From: Labia minor
Lineage: Eukaryota > Arthropoda > Insecta > Dermaptera > Spongiphoridae
Reading direction: 5' to 3'
DNA length: 64,000 nucleotides
NCBI GenBank assembly: GCA_963082975.1
Contig: OY720345.1
Coordinates: forward strand, 1,625,001-1,689,000
The notes under the pieces are model-generated. The model made no database searches and had not been told where the DNA came from. It worked only from the letters and a program-made list of their open reading frames with translations. Of the stretch, positions 35,357-47,404 are shown in pieces; position 1 is the stretch's first letter, and each line of letters begins with the position of its first letter. Position numbers and translations under genes: made by a program.

Positions 35357-36002
35357 TACCGACCGACGATAGTAAGGGAGAAATTGTTTTCACACCAAAT
35401 TTCACATGAGGAGATTTTTACATATCTCCACGAATCATGCATTTTCTTAACAGAAAAAAGTATTTTTAGCATGATGTCTGTCCGTCCGTCCGTCCGTCCG
35501 TCCGTATAGATGTATACAGCCTGAACGGCTGAACGGATTTTGATGAAATTTGGTATATTTACTTAATGCATCAGTGGGATGAATGGATCAACTTTTGGTG
35601 CAAATCCGGAAACCGGAAGTGGTAGTATTAGCGATCGACGATAGGAAGGGAAGGGTTATTTTCACACCAAATTTCACATGAGAAGATTTTTTTATATATC
35701 ACCACGAATCATACACTTTGTATTGGTTTTATCCTCAGGAAAATCATATTTATTAGTTTTTTCTTGATTTAAAATTATATGACGTCATCTAGCTATTCAT
35801 GACGTCACAGCCTGGTCTTGCATATATATTATAAATAAAATAAAATTAAAAATGTTTATATTTATTATTTATGTTCTATGCCTATCTGTTTTTTATTACA
35901 TTAATAGATCGTATATTAAAATTATTTGAAATTGTTTCTGTAGCTGGAAATTAATTTACTTCAAACCGTCGGTCGGTTCGGACCTGGCCACAGGTCAACT
36001 TA
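35357..36002 (+). mobile_element. Family A Helentron-associated element, copy A5
   Basis: A 646-bp complete copy. 5' TACCGACCGACGATAG, GTCY run of mostly GTCC units at about 35476-35508, core CGGATTTTGATGAAATTTGG, diverged second 5' module from about 35632 (CGATCGACGATAGGAAGG), TGACGTCA at 35780-35787 and 35800-35807, subterminal inverted ACCGTCGGTCGGT, 3' hairpin GACCTG-GCCA-CAGGTC and end AACTTA with T following. Confidence 0.85.
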
Positions 36003-38190
36003 TTTTTACATATTATATTTTTTCATATCTGCGAAAAATAAATTATCAATAAAATTGTCAATTGTGTTTAAGAGAAAAACCTCCTAATGTGGAATTGTAA
36101 TTAAATATATAAAATCCACATTTTATAATATCTTTAGAAATAATTTAAACATTTTAACTATGTAGCTGTAGAATTAAAACCTTAATAAATATTTATTCGA
36201 GGATCCAACAAGAAAGATAATATACAGCAATATTTAATCTTACTTTGTCAAAATATTAATATTTTAATTATAAATTGTAAATATTAATTTATTATACATA
36301 AATAAAAACTGTTTCCATAATAATAAGGTTATTTAATAAAATCATAGGTCATTATATACTATTTTCAATTTGGAATATAAAATTATAAATCATATACCAG
36401 AATATATAATGCAAGGAAAAACATATATTGTTCATTCAATAAGTCGTTGTAATGAATAAAAATAAAAGGAATTTCCCTAGCTGGGGTCTATGGTACAACA
36501 TCGGTGAAAAGCTACTGGATAGCGCCTCCGATCAAGAAAATCAAGGTAAAGGTGGAGAGGACCCGTTCTACTGATTATAGGACACCTCATTGATAGAACC
36601 GACTTGATAGGCGTTTTCCTTACGTAGGACGCGTACAAAGTCAGAGGTTTTTTTTTGTAATGATATATTTTAAATTATTTAATGAAATAAGGAGTTTTAA
36701 ATAAAAATAATTGTACAGAATAAGAAAAAAAAAATATTTGTTTTTTATTATATTATTTTTGAATAGGAATAGATTTTGCTACAGAAGATATTTTTTAAAA
36801 TTTTTTAATACGACTATGTTAATACTTTGATGATTTATTGATGAAATTTTCAAAATAAAAAAATATATAATTATTTTAATTATACTAATTATATACTCGT
36901 AACTGGTAATTTTACATTAATTAATGTTGTTCGTATTTGATTACATAATTATATTTTTCATAACCGATTGTACAATTTCAAAATATCATCATTGAATTTA
37001 AAAAGAAATTAATAATACTAGAGAGAAAACTAAATTTTAAATATTTTTGTTCTCAAAAGTATTGTTATATTTATTATTTTAAGTATTTAATTGGAATTTT
37101 TCGTTTTGAAGTTTTTGAGTACAAATTGAATGTCAAAAAATTAAGTTAGATTCTTGTGAAAACATTTGTGACCTTAATTAAAATTGAAGTGGAATAGTGG
37201 ATTAAAAATTTCTTTGGTTTATCATATTGTTAGTAACAAGAACTTTCAAGTTCCCCTATTATTCCGATAATCGGGAATCACAATTGTATTATATATTGAC
37301 TTAAATATAAAACTTTACTACATATAATTAAAAATGAAATTGAGTTCTATAGATTTGAGTGAGTTAAAGTCTGTTGATAAATTCGAAATTTATAAAAAAA
37401 AAAGAAAAAAAGAAAAACATGGAATTTATTTTTTATTTTTTAATGTGAATTCAATTCAAATAGATAGAGAACAAAGGATAGTAATAAAAAATTGAATATA
37501 TACGCGAGTAAGTTATTCTTTTTAAATTGGACATTCTACTGTTCAGATTAATTTAATTAATATTTTGGAGAATTCATTTATGTGATTAGAATAATTTTTT
37601 ATTTACCTTTTAATTAACTTTACTTTTTTTGATAATTGAATAAATAAATTCTATCTTGATTTTTATTATGAAAACTAAATATAATATATTATATATATAT
37701 AGGATAATCAAAGAAATGTAGTTTCCAATATTTGATTGGATTGGACCGTTCCTTTTGTATGAGATCAAGAAGAAGATTTTCTAGTCGGAAAACAATCTGG
37801 TTGGACTCAGAAACCTCGCACAACTTGGGCATCGAGGAATGCATTTAAAAAGCGTGTTTTATTTGGTAAGTGATGAAGGGAGTGGGATGGGAAATTGAGA
37901 GAAAACTCGAAAAATCTTATAGGATAGAATTTTAGGTTGGTTAGAGAAGAAGAGTAAAAAGAGAGAAGAACTTCTCGAGATGCGGGTGCGTGTCAATAGA
38001 GGCAAAACAACCCCTAAGTCTCTCTCCCTCCTCACACTCTCTAGAGAGTGTGAGCTTCTACTAGAATTCAGTTCAAAGTTTCTAATAAGAAAAAAAAAAA
38101 AAGATCAAAAGATGTTATTAATTCAAAGAAAAAAATTCCAAAGTAACATATACATATATAAATAGTATATATATATATATATGTAATATA

Positions 38191-38221
<31 letters not shown>

Positions 38222-38682
38222 ATTCTAAAATAAATATAGAAAAAGAGAGGAAATTCGGTTTATAAGGTTAACATTTTTTGAAGATTCATTGGAATTTAAA
38301 ATGCAGGAGATAAAATAAATACAAATTATTTACAAATATGTATAATCAAGAAGATAATTTAATAAATTATTTAAATATAATTACGTGTTCAAATCGAGAA
38401 GCAAAAGAAACGCTTACCTGAAAAGAAAACAAGAAAATAATTGAATTAGTAAAAATATTTATATATATCTACATATAGGTAATATGTATTAATATTTATT
38501 TATGACCTAATGGGAAAAAGTTTAATAAATATTAATATATAGTAATTAAATTCATTACATACTCCAAAAAACAAATAATTATAATTTTTTTTTTTTTTTT
38601 TTTTTAATCTGAATCTTAAATTTGTTATAAATTTTATAAGATAGTCTAATAAAAAACAAAGTAAAAAAAATAAAATTTCATC
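36003..38682. other. AT-rich stretch, no gene recognised
   Basis: Mostly AT-rich. An unusual island lies at 36440-36655 (listed separately). A less AT-rich part at 37700-38090 contains several short frames but no known domain. (AAAT)n occurs at 38189-38223 and a T run near 38586-38605. Confidence 0.45.
36452..36574 (+). other. 40-codon open frame in a GC-richer island, unassigned
   Basis: An ATG at 36452 opens a 40-codon frame containing FPSWGLWYNIGEKLLDSASD and ending TGA at 36572-36574. The island (36470-36655) has higher GC and a balanced composition unlike its surroundings. I do not recognise the peptide. It may be a fragment of a decayed mobile element, an exon piece or chance. No promoter or splice support can be seen. 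Confidence 0.2.
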
Positions 38683-39085
38683 AATCTTTCTATCTATCTG
38701 TGTGGCTAAGTTCTTGGCCGCAGCAAGTCCACTTCTCCAAGTGTCCCTATTCTGAGCCACAACCCTCCAATCCCTACCCTCTCCCATCTCTCTTAAGTCC
38801 CTTCCTACATTATCCACCAATCGCGTCCTTGTTCTTCCAAGCGGGCGTTTCCCACTCAGTCTACCCCCCCCCCCTCCAATATATTTTTCGCCATTCTATC
38901 TTCTCCCATTCTAGCCACGCGTTCTGCTCATCGAAGCCTTTTCGATTTTATAATTCTAACTAACTATATCTGGAGATGCATAGAGGTCATGCAATTCCTC
39001 GTTATGCAATCTTCGCCATTCGCTCATCTTTCTTTGGCCCATAAATGCTTCGCAGAATCCTATTCTCAAATACTCTAAAAAACTT
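38683..39085 (-). mobile_element. LINE C-terminal fragment (D4)
   Basis: Minus-strand remains of the same LINE C-terminal domain. Reading minus: VFENRILRSIYGPKKDER (39070-39020), a frameshifted middle with IYWRGGGRLSGKRPLGRTRT, then VDNVGRDLREMGEGRDWRVV and AQNRDTWRSGLAAAKNLAT at 38820-38705, the best preserved version in the window. A TCTA microsatellite at 38688-38700 marks the end of the coding part, as in the other copies. The 3' UTR with the hairpins is absent. Confidence 0.85.
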
Positions 39086-40009
39086 CATCAATATATAATA
39101 TAATATAATAAAGTTTATTGACAAATTATTATAACAACTCTTAATTAAATATTTTTAATTTAAAATAAACTTGTACATTTTCATTTTTTAATTAAGTTAT
39201 TTTATTAACTTTTTAAAATGATAGTTAATAATTATATAGATATATACACGTGTATATGAAATAAGAAATAAGTAAATTGAAAAACTACCTGTTGAATTAT
39301 TGAATTTGAAAAATTAAAAAGAAATCTAAGAAACCAATATATATATATAATGCATCAATAATAATAAAGATTGAATTGTAAATAATTAAATAATAAATAA
39401 TTTAAATAATAATTTATATTAAAAAATTGAATATTTTATAAAAGAAAAAGAAAACATGAAATAAAAATATTATCTTCCATATAAAGTTCTTACTATTGAT
39501 TTAATTTCGTCTATATAGGTAGTCACGAATTCAAGTATGGAAATGTTTGTAGACGGATCCACAATTTGTATTCATAACTGACACATGGAGAATGTCTCGG
39601 ATCGAAAATACATTTTTACACTAGTTATTGAAAATAAAAATAAAAAGAAAAAAAATTGAACTTTTATTCGTTATGAATAAAAATGATAGAATTAATATAA
39701 ATAATATTGAAAGTATATTTTTTTTAAAAGTATTCTATTGGTATATATTAATTTAATTTTAATAATTTTGCAATTCTATTTGCCAAAGTATTTTTTTTTT
39801 TGATGCTTTATTTATATGTATCTAAATAAATATTTTTAATTTAGGTGCCTCACTAAAACTGACGCTTATGACACGTGCCATGACTGCCATTACCCAAAGG
39901 TTTAATATCAAATTTCGGGACCATTTTCAACTTGGCGAAAAAGAGATCAATATTCTCATTTATTGCTAGTTTTCATTTATCTACTATACTATGTCCCTTT
40001 TCAGAGATG
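39086..40009. other. AT-rich stretch, no gene seen
   Basis: AT-rich DNA with an E-box-like palindrome (TATATACACGTGTATAT) near 39240-39256. Nothing else recognised. Confidence 0.5.
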
Positions 40010-41602
40010 CAGGGCCCGCTCTAGCTTCTTTGCCGCCCTGGACATAAAGACAAATTGCCCCCCCCCCCCTTAAACAAGTACATTCTATGTACATTAATAC
40101 ATAATCAAATAAGCACATATTATATCATATGATTAAAAGAGAACAAAAGTAACATATTTAAAGTTGTTATTAATTTCATTACTTCGTTTATGCTTTCTTT
40201 TTTCCCCAAAAGCGCAGAAACTGCAGAAATTCTATCCCATTTATATCAACAAAATTGCCATCAGTTAAAATTATTTGCAAATCCTTCGTTAGACATGTCT
40301 TTTATGTCGTATATATTATACAAGAATTAAAAATAATTACTATGTTTATTAAGTTGTTGAATTCAGTGCTTGAATAATTGTAAAATAAAATAAAAAAAAG
40401 TCTATTTTATAGTTTTCATTAGGATCTTTGATCGGTTCATCTCGCGCTTCGTATGAAAAGTTGGTTTTTCTCTCTTCTTACTCGGCGTCGTGGTATTGTT
40501 AATTTAAAATTAAAATTTAAACGTCAATTTCATCAGTATTCATCTTTTGCATCAACAATAGTCGATTTCGATCTTAGATCCCTAAAGAATTTTTTGTAGT
40601 TTTGTAAAATTTCAAGTGCAGATGTTAAATCGTAATCTTTTGTTTGCAACAGCTTGCTTATTGGATTAATACAGTTTACTATTTTATACCCACTATAACT
40701 ACTGAACACCAAATCTTAAACTGTTTTATACAATTTAGTAAAGAGTAGAGGCTTCGTTTTTTATCAAGTTATCAATTTTTTTGTTTTCATAAATTCTTAA
40801 CAAAAAGGCATCATAAATATCTCCTAAAGCTTTCATAGCTTAAAGACTTTAAGGCCCCTACAAAGTTAATCTTTTACCATGCTTTAAAAGTATTGCCCAT
40901 CGAAAAGTAGAAATCGAAAAAAATAGATATATTTTTTGGATCGTATGAAAAAAATTAGCGGCTTCCAAATGATGCTTTTGTCATATCATTAATTATTAGA
41001 TTGAGAGAGTGGAACGTAGAAGGCTCGCGTATTTAAATTTATAATTCTAGATTGCACTCCTGCTTTGTGGCTTTTCTTTCCCCTTTCCCCTTTCCCCTTT
41101 CTAATATCCCTGCCCTCTAATATCCTGCAAATTTAAACCCAAATTATTAAGTTCTCCAATCAAAATTTCAGACATTTGTTTTCCTGTGGACCTTTCAACT
41201 GGAAGGAAGCCCAGAAAACTTTCATTAATATTTATTTCAGATTCACTGGAATTAAATTTATTGATTGAAACATATCTAATTATAAGTGTCATTTGCCTTG
41301 AAAAGCTAAACAACTTTTACCAAGCGTTTTTGTGATTGCAACGATTCTTAAAAGCATCTCGTACCTCGTACCAATCATTAGAAATGACCACCACATAATT
41401 CTTAAGGAAAGTTTGTTTGCAATCAAAAAGGAATCTGCTGGTAAAGTTTTATCCAAATTCATCATACGTACATACGTTAAACTGAACAATTACCACAAAA
41501 TCATCAAATATATATTTTAATATATTAACTCATTATCAATATTTTATGTCAATAACGACCAAAATGCCGCCCTTAAAATTTGGCGCCCCGGAGCGGGTCC
41601 TA
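40010..41602 (-). mobile_element. hAT transposon, internally decayed
   Basis: The 12-bp ends are inverted with two mismatches: CAGGGCCCGCTC (40010-40021) and GAGCGGGTCCTA (41591-41602). Further inside, TTGCCGCCC and GCCGCCCTTAAAATTTGGCGCC continue the terminal similarity. Outside, AGAGATG and AGAGCTG match at 6 of 7 positions, consistent with a decayed 8-bp hAT duplication. The interior encodes the relic transposase on minus. The 1.6-kb length is shorter than typical autonomous hAT elements (about 2.5-4 kb), so material has been lost. Confidence 0.8.
40390..41500 (-). pseudogene. hAT transposase relic (ZMYM1-like, DUF4371 type)
   Basis: Reading minus: MLLRIVAITKTLGKSCLAF near 41375-41300, SFSRQMTLIIRYVSI (frame change), then ESFLGFLPVERSTGKQMSEI and NNLGLNLQDIRGQGY to 41101. 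RGQGY and FLGFLPVE are hallmark segments of the DUF4371 domain in hAT-derived ZMYM1-like proteins, with the first catalytic region close by. Further on, after frameshifts: HSLNLIINDMTKASF near 41015-40970, remnants of WSS/L-rich helices, YDLTSALEILQNYKKFFRDL near 40640-40580 and REKNQLFIREARDEPIKDP near 40480-40410. The dimerisation region at the far C-terminus is missing. Many stops mean no functional protein. Confidence 0.8.
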
Positions 41603-42880
41603 AGAGCTGTTTTGTAAATTTAAAAACTATTAACTATTTACAAATGCATGTTTTGGTGTATTGTATATGAGTATATATAAAATATTCTAACATTTGACTG
41701 TTTAAATGTTATTTGCAGTTTAAGGTTTTTGTTTTTGTATCAGGTAACTTTAGAAAACAGCTTTGTAAATTCAATTATATTTTTTTTTATTCAACTAAAT
41801 TTTTATAACTGAATTACAATGAATTTTCTCCATAAATTTCATATTTTAGATCATATAGAATTAAAAAAAAAAAAAATTAAATTCTTATTCTGATGCAATA
41901 ATTGGTTTAAAATCTATACAATAGTAAGGAGAATTAATATTATCAATAATATAATTATAGCAATCAAATTTTATTTTTTTCGATGATATTCAAAATAATT
42001 TAATTTAATTTTCTTTACTTTGTACTTTGATTATATAATATAATTATAAAAAAAAAACAAAAACAAATAAAATTGGGTTTTTTTCCATTGATCGTTTATC
42101 GTTTACTTTATTATTATTTATTTATGTGAATAAAAGGTAATTATGTAATATATTATTAGTTTCAAGAAGTGTGTATTAAGATGAAACATTCTCATCACCA
42201 AAATTTAAACTTATTTTATAATTAATAATGAAGAAATGTAATGATAAGATGATAAGAACTTGATTATTGATTAACCTGTTAACTAAAAGTCTTATCAGCA
42301 CGTGTTAAGGAAAATTGATTTGCATATTACATAGAACCCAGACACTCTTCAGTATAATGCAACCTGTTGAGAAATTATATGCCATAAAAGTGGAACAGAC
42401 AAATCATTAACATAATATAATAAAAAGGAATTCATTTAAGAAAAAAAAAGAATTTAATATACATATGTTGGCGTGTAGCAACAATTTTTATTCATTAATT
42501 ATTCAATTTGAACCAAATATGTGTTAATTATATCATTTCTTTTTTAACATAAAAAAAATATCAAATTTTTTTTTAAATTTAAATTAAAATTCTTGAATAA
42601 AAATAAATGTTTTTGACACACATTTTAATACTACATATTCATTTCGTGATTTTTATTTTTTAATTTACATATATAATTTTTACTTTTATTTACTTTTAGA
42701 CAAATTATTATTTTCCTATAAATTTAATTGTTTTTGTTTTTTTAGTCTATATAATATATACATATATTATTTTAAGTTTTTATATTGATTAATAAAACAT
42801 AAAAAAAAATAATTTTATTTATAAATCAATATAAAATATTATATTTTTCGAATGAAAGTAAAGATTTTGAAATCATTATA

Positions 42881-42919
<39 letters not shown>

Positions 42920-44109
42920 GAACCTAACAAAAAAAAAGAAAAATAAACTAACTCAAAGTTATAATCTAAATAAATTGAATTTAATTTGAATAGAAACTTT
43001 TGTAATTTTAACAAATATTTGTTTATTTTCAATCTATCTACAAGTTTTTATACCTGTGTTATATATTCTTAAAATTACTTGATCACTACATCATATCCTT
43101 CCAATATCGATATTATTATACTCCTTCTAATATCATTTCAAGATTTTGTTGATAGTATGCAATTTGTCGCTTGATCAACAGTGAACAAGACAGCTTCTTC
43201 ACAAGTAGAAATTTAGTTATATTATACTTATTCCTTTTATTTTGTTCTCCTGCAAGTGCAAAGTTATTTCAACTGAGAGAATGAAATAAATTGTTTAATT
43301 TTAATTAAGCTGTGTTATTTGCACAAGAAACTATCAATAAAATCATTCAATGTTAAATCTAATAGAATATGTTTTTTTATTAATTCAAATATTTTTATAT
43401 TATAAATTAATGAAATATATTTATGTATATTATTATATATTTAATCATATAAATCATGTCAAAAAGTCTTTGTTTCATTGAAAAATATGAATAACATTTT
43501 TCATATTACTTTCACAATATCTCTTCTTTCTCCTTATTGAATAATTATTTTAATGTTTTATTAATGAGTATTTTATTTTTGTTTTTTTTTAAACGATTAA
43601 AAAAAATAAATGAAATCTCTAAAATAATAGTTTAATAATTTTCTTAATAAAATACAATTGAATGAATAGTTTTTGTGAAAGATGATATAATTGAGTGAAA
43701 TAAAAAAACTGCTAAGGCGCCTGTTGCTTAGCTACTTTCAGTTCCGTTTATGATTGACCACTTGTTACAAACACTTTGGATAAAATGGTTGTTACTTCTC
43801 GAGTTGGTTTGGTTTTTCAATGTAATTGATTCTTAAAATTAAGTGTAGGAGTATGAAAAGTAAAGTTTGGAGTCACGCACATCGGACAAAATCTTAATTG
43901 CAAATGAACTTTCAGAGAAAGAATTCGGCAAAAGCAAAATATGTTTATAATTATTAGCGTTTCTATCTTAAATATCTTAAATATATCAATCCTGGACAAA
44001 TGTGACTTTGAAAGATGCATGCAGCAGCACTTCATTAAGTTTAATTCGGCTTCCATTCAATAAAAATTGAATTAAATTCCAATTATTTATCTTATCCTAT
44101 CAGTATTTT
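41603..44109. other. AT-rich stretch, no gene seen
   Basis: AT-rich with a long A run at 42887-42917. A less AT-rich part at 43700-44060 contains a short inverted repeat GCTAAG...CTTAGC near 43710-43731 and a 79-codon minus frame without a known domain. Confidence 0.5.
42887..42917. repeat. Poly-A run
   Basis: Uninterrupted run of about 31 A. Confidence 0.9.
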
Positions 44110-44284
44110 TACCGACAGACGATAGTATGGGAGGGAATGTTTTCACACCAAATTACACATGTGGAGATTTTTACGAATTTTTGATCTCCACAAATCATGC
44201 ACTTTGTATTGGCTTTATCCTCGGGAAAAATCATTTTCATTATTTTTTTCTTAATTTAAAATTATATGACGTCACAGCCAGCGC
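44110..44284 (+). mobile_element. Family A short 'monomeric' copy A7
   Basis: It begins TACCGACAGACGATAG and continues through the first 5' module (ACACCAAATTACACATGTGG). It then joins the sequence that in other copies follows the second module (CACTTTGTATTGGCTTTATC, TTAAAATTATATGACGTCA, CAGCC). The GTCY run, the core and one module are absent. The 3' end is missing. It looks like a product of recombination between the two internal modules, or a pre-duplication form. Confidence 0.65.
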
Positions 44285-44589
44285 CTCCTCATTTAATTTA
44301 TTTTTTTTATTTAATATCCTTAAATTTAAAGACATAACAACATGAATGTATCTCATATTTTATGTTTAGATATTTTATTACATTACTATATTCGTTATTA
44401 AAAAAATATGAAATAATTATTTTGTGAATCTTCATATACTACTTAAAATTGGTGTGGAGGGAAAAAGAACCATATTAATTTAAATTTGAATTTATTTTGA
44501 TATCTTGCTCTGCATAATTAATTTAAGAAAAATCGAAATTATATTTATATTATAAATATGGTCTCTGTGTGTGATGACAGAACTTCACA

Positions 44590-44960
44590 TTCGAGCTGCA
44601 ACAGTGGCCGAGCTTTGTAATGCAAGTAGATGACTCTGTGTCTGTTACACGTTATGGCTGAACTTTTTTGCAACATTACGTTGCTCAAAATTTGTTCAAT
44701 GGTAGACATCTGCAGTTACAATTTCATTCATCCCATTGTCTTGGATGTTGTTTGAGAGTTCTCATCCATAAGTCTTGCAATTTATTGTTTTCGAACTTTT
44801 TTGGTCCTCCATTTTTAAATCGTTGAAACCGAAATCGACAATTGGGATATGACGAAGCATCATCATCATACGTTTTTAAAAGCGTTTGATGGGCTCCTCA
44901 AATCAAACAACAAAAATTAATGTATGTTGAAAATACAATTTTGTGCGTTCCATGATTAGC
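44590..44960 (-). pseudogene. Mariner transposase N-terminal relic
   Basis: Reading minus from about 44900: GAHQTLLKTYDDDASSYPNC then RFRFQRFKNGGPKKFENNKL and, after a frame change, LMDENSQTTSKTM near 44770. The pattern W/F-FQRFKNG, then PKKFEN-LQ-L, then a DENS-QT segment is the second helix-turn-helix region of mariner transposases. The usual DFDxEDxxRSG between FKNG and PKKFE is deleted. The catalytic DDD part is absent. It lies outside the TIRs of the next element, so it is a separate insertion. Confidence 0.55.
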
Positions 44961-45081
44961 GTCTATATACACTGAATAACTCAATAATACTGTTATTTTA
45001 TGAAGAGAAATTTCAAATGCATCGAATTTGCTTGCATTGATACTTGACATCTTAACTATAAAATGTCGCTGATCAAAATAC

Positions 45082-45605
45082 ATTGTGACAAAAAAGTTTC
45101 CGGAATTTCTAAAAAAAAAAAAAACGCAAAATAGTTAATCTTCTTCAATATTCATTTTGTCCCCTTCTGAAGCAGTACACATATGCCAACGCTTCTTCTA
45201 ATCTTCGAAACATTTTTTATAGGCGTTGACCAGGATGGCGTTCAGCTCCCTCGTCACATTCTGTTTTATGGTCGATATGGAGTCAAAACGGATTCTCCGG
45301 AGTGGAAATTTTAGTTTTGGAAAGAGGAAAAAGTCACACGGGGCCAGATCTGGACTATATGGTGCCTGGTCGATGGTATTTATCGAGTGTTTTGCCTTAA
45401 ATGCGTCCATAATCGTGGCTCGATGGCGCGTTATAGTCGTGCAAAATCCACGAATTGTCTATCCACAATTCCGCCCGAACATGACAGACCCGTTCACGCA
45501 AAGACCTCAAAAAAGTCACATAATACTCCTTATTGGAACGTATTCATGATTCACCACACGACGAATATCGACAAAAACATATTCCGTAAACTTTTTTGTC
45601 ACAAT
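45082..45605 (-). mobile_element. Internally deleted mariner, 524 bp, with TIRs
   Basis: Both ends share an inverted 24-25 bp: ATTGTGACAAAAAAGTTTCC at 45082 and the same with one mismatch (inverted) at 45581-45605. Between them only the last part of a transposase survives on minus. Remnants of VVNHEYVP near 45560-45540 precede frame-shifted NSWILHDYNAPS-like sequence near 45440. Then comes an open 70-codon stretch (45410-45198) with HSINTIDQAPYSPDLAPCDF and FLFPKLK, followed by YKKCFED and KKRWHMC. YSPDLAPCDFFLFPKLK carries the third Asp of the mariner D,D34D triad. Full mariners are about 1.3 kb, so more than half is deleted. Confidence 0.9.
45198..45410 (-). pseudogene. Mariner transposase C-terminal relic
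   Basis: A seventy-codon open stretch within the deleted mariner. It includes SPDLAPCDFFLFPKLK with the final catalytic Asp, IRFDSISTIKQNVTREL, and the terminal YKKCFED motif. The N-terminal DNA-binding part and the first catalytic Asp are gone, so it cannot be active. Confidence 0.85.
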
Positions 45606-47404
45606 ATCCATGCAAGCATTTATTAATTAACTTTTTGTCTATTATTTTATTTGATATTAATTATATATAAAATTTGTAAAATTCGATTAAAACCTCAATG
45701 AGTATTTGGTAGTTTTGTATTTTTATCATTATATATGAGTTATAAAGAAATTAATAATAATAAAAAATATTTATTATATATAAGTAAATAAATAAATAAA
45801 GAATAATTAAAACTTTTAAAATATTATTTGTGTTTTATTAGTATATTTCATTTTAAATTTGTATAATTGTTTTAGCCTAGAACATTTGATATGTGGAGCA
45901 CTAATTTAGATAGTCTAGCTAGAGGTAGATACTACTACTATTGTCAAAAAGCATGGTGAATGAGAACCACTAACAAATTTATTAAAAATTACTAAGATAT
46001 CTGTAAATAAATATGTATTTCTTGTTGAGATGAGATGATAAATTGATAGTATAGCGCACCCTTTTCATCTCCTTAACTTAAAAATCATGTCTTTCTTTTA
46101 ATTTCATTTCTCTCTTTCATATTCTTTTCAATTTATATATTCCATTTTTTTATTAGCTGCTGAAAGAAAAAAATAATTAAGTCTAAAATATTTTAAAATA
46201 AATAGAAATGATAATTTTTTTTTTTTTTTTTTTTTTAATATCTATGTACTCCTCCTATAAGTTAGGGTATATTCTCTTCACTGATGCATAATTAATGATC
46301 TGATTAAATATTTTACAGTCCTAGTGAACTTTGGATTTAGCTCTGCTGAGAGTGTGGGGTTAAATGAATAAATGAGTCCGGGCAGCGGGACGACTAATGC
46401 GTTCTACCGTGCAATTTATTACAATAAAATTACACCAATAGATTATAGTCAATAAATTAACAGAGGACATAAATCTAATTAAAACATTGCTGACCATATA
46501 AGCATTAATTTAATTATCACCTGTTTATTATCTAATCAAAAAAAATCAAAAAAATATTGTTATTATTTTTAGATTTTCATGCTCTTTGATTTAATAAAAT
46601 TACAAAAAAAAAAAAAAATATTTCTAAATATATTTATAATACACACCATATTTTTATACAATCATTTGAAAGAGATATCAAATATACCTACTTAATATAG
46701 TACATAGATTGAACAAATCTTTTATAATTCATTTTCATTAATATTGATAACAATTTCTTTTTTCTTGTTTTTTCTTGTTTTTTTTTTTTATATTGATAAA
46801 CTTGTGCATATATGAAAAATTGTTTAATTATTTGGTTACTAATAATGAACTTAATATCCATAGATTGACAAAGATACACAGATAACGATTAAGATAATAT
46901 ATATTTTCAGAAAATTATTGTATTATTTAATATATAGAAAGGTGAATGGTACTTTTGGAAACCTTAAAATTGTATAAGTTAATTAGTTACATCTCATCTT
47001 GGGAGGTGCTTTGTGTGGCATTCAAAATCCTAAAGAGTAAAACGCTTAGTATTTAATTACGTTGAGACGATTTGCCGAGAAATTTACGATAATTTTCCAA
47101 GCTTAAAACACAGAGTAGACAGGAATAATAATAGTAAGATGACAATTTATAAATGATTACATAAAGTTGAAAATAACATTTCAAAAATTATTTCAAATAT
47201 TTAGCAATATAGGTGTAAGTATTTTTTTGTTTTTTTGTTTTATATTCAAATATATAATTTGAATAATATCTACATTTAATGTAAATATAATAAATATTTT
47301 GTTTTTTTAATATTTTAATATCATAAAATAGAAGAATAACTGATCAAGTATTTCAATTAAAAGTCATTCATTGATTGTATTAAATTGAATAATACTCGTA
47401 TATA
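45606..47404. other. AT-rich stretch, no gene seen
   Basis: AT-rich with T runs near 46217-46236 and an A run near 46604-46618. A small GC-richer part at 46320-46420 is unassigned. Confidence 0.5.

Noticed and set aside
45226-45626. Overlapping open frames on plus of 107 and 79 codons
   Set aside because: They are antisense to the mariner transposase relic, whose minus-strand reading is clearly the real one.
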